Below, one piece after another: positions 4,988 through 5,675 of a stretch of DNA of 5,675 nucleotides. Origin of the DNA: Gammaproteobacteria bacterium (GTDB taxonomy: Bacteria; Pseudomonadota; Gammaproteobacteria; Pseudomonadales; Azotimanducaceae); contig JAUILW010000243.1 in the NCBI GenBank assembly GCA_030432795.1, positions 1 through 5,675 of the forward strand, given 5' to 3'. The notes below the pieces were generated by a model. The model searched no databases and was not told the DNA's origin. It saw only the letters and a program-made list of their open reading frames with translations. The translations under genes were made by a program, and so were the position numbers. Numbering within the stretch: the first letter of the stretch is position 1; each line of letters begins with the position of its first letter.

Positions 4988-5675
4988 TACACCAGGTCCA
5001 GAATCTGCGAGAGCTTATCCACCGTGTGGTCCGGCTCGACCGTTGGTGCGCCACTCTGCAATGGTGCGGGTTTGTCGCCGTTCCTGATCAGCACCGTGCG
5101 CATGCCGGCCCGTGAGGCGCCGTTCACGTCATGCTCCGGGGAGTCGCCCACGAACAGCACCTGCTGCGCGGCGAGGCCGGACTTCTCGAGGCTTACCTCG
5201 AAAAATCGGGCGTGGGGTTTGCAGGACTGCGCCGCCTCTGAGCTGGTCCAGTGGTGCAGGTAATCGTGCAGGCCCTCGCGCTCCACCAGCGGGTGCAGCA
5301 TGTCTTCGTCGATGTTGGAAACGATGGACAGGTAGTGGCCGGCATCGCGCAGGGCCGCCAGCGTGTGCAGGCAGTCCTCTTTCAGCGCCAGCCCTTCGAC
5401 GATATCGGTGTGCTGCGCGTGGTGGTACACGGCGTAGACGTCATCGTCGAAACCGATGCCGAGAATCTGCGTGGCACGGCGGAAGGTGTCGCGGAACATG
5501 TCGGCATGCAGGTAGTAGTCGAGCTGCGCGTACTCGCGCGCGATCTCGTCGTTGGCGGCGCGGTAGGCGCGGCCGATGTCCTCAGGTGCGAGGTGACGCG
5601 AGCCGGCCAGTTGGCTCATGGCCTGCATCAGCGCGCGGCCGGTGCGTTTGCGGTTGCCGTCGTAGTGAAACAGCG
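4987..5675 (-). CDS. HAD-superfamily hydrolase, 5' end outside the window
   Basis: The reading frame is open to the window edge and adds at least LFHYDGNRKRTGRAL before the first ATG at 5628, so translation probably starts further upstream, outside the window. In HAD phosphatases the catalytic Asp motif DxDxT precedes such a stretch (the L-F may be its end), so motif I is probably just beyond position 5675. Visible are motif II SIVSNIDE (candidate Ser, codon 5319-5317), motif III lysine in SCKPHARFF (codon 5220-5218), and motif IV VGDSPEHDVNGASRAG with the acidic GDxxxxD residues (Asp codon 5145-5143). The helical insert before motif II is a C1 cap. The substrate is unknown; haloacid dehalogenase- or phosphoglycolate-phosphatase-like activity is possible. 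It ends TAG, overlapping by one base the GTG of the kinase-like gene, which suggests coupled expression. Confidence 0.88.
   Translation of the reverse strand, partial: LFHYDGNRKRTGRALMQAMSQLAGSRHLAPEDIGRAYRAANDEIAREYAQLDYYLHADMFRDTFRRATQILGIGFDDDVYAVYHHAQHTDIVEGLALKEDCLHTLAALRDAGHYLSIVSNIDEDMLHPLVEREGLHDYLHHWTSSEAAQSCKPHARFFEVSLEKSGLAAQQVLFVGDSPEHDVNGASRAGMRTVLIRNGDKPAPLQSGAPTVEPDHTVDKLSQILDLV

Overview
The window is a GC-rich stretch (roughly 60% or more by eye) of a proteobacterial chromosome. It is packed with seven genes, all on the minus strand, so transcription runs from high to low coordinates. The TonB-dependent receptor start, the alpha/gamma-type family I pyrophosphatase, the LLM flavin oxidoreductase and the ecdysteroid-kinase-like phosphotransferase together fit a free-living, probably aquatic, gamma- or alphaproteobacterium. 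The sequence alone does not settle genus or family. No transposase, tRNA, rRNA, CRISPR array or phage gene was seen.

Layout in transcription order: (1) 5675-4987, a HAD-like hydrolase whose N-terminus lies outside the window. (2) 4987-3848, an APH/ecdysteroid-kinase-like phosphotransferase whose GTG start shares one base with the HAD stop codon. (3) 3827-2901, an LLM-class flavin-dependent oxidoreductase 20 bp further on. These three look like one operon. (4) After a 75 bp gap full of short 10-bp repeats and a perfect 8-bp inverted repeat, 2825-2118 encodes an XRE-type DNA-binding protein with two predicted membrane helices. (5) 2070-1537 is inorganic pyrophosphatase (ppa), with a GTG start. 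(6) 1508-384 is a 374-residue protein resembling the AttH/CrtC-like (lipocalin-like, DUF7064/7065-type) proteins. (7) A 246 bp intergenic region with a candidate terminator and a 31-bp dyad separates this from the first 45 codons of a TonB-dependent outer-membrane receptor (137-1).

How they may fit together: the HAD hydrolase, kinase-like protein and oxidoreductase form a plausible small-molecule modification module (phosphorylation, dephosphorylation, oxidation), but no substrate can be read from the sequence. Pyrophosphatase is a housekeeping enzyme that pulls PPi-releasing reactions forward; its neighbours may simply share its transcript. The most interesting non-coding signal is the leader of the XRE gene. 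There the Shine-Dalgarno sequence is one arm of a perfect inverted repeat, flanked by further copies of the same element at 10-bp (one helical turn) spacing. This suggests autoregulation by the encoded protein or an RNA hairpin controlling its translation. I did not find convincing evidence of a wholly new multi-gene system. The best candidates for follow-up are the membrane-bound XRE protein with its leader and the kinase/HAD/LLM cassette.
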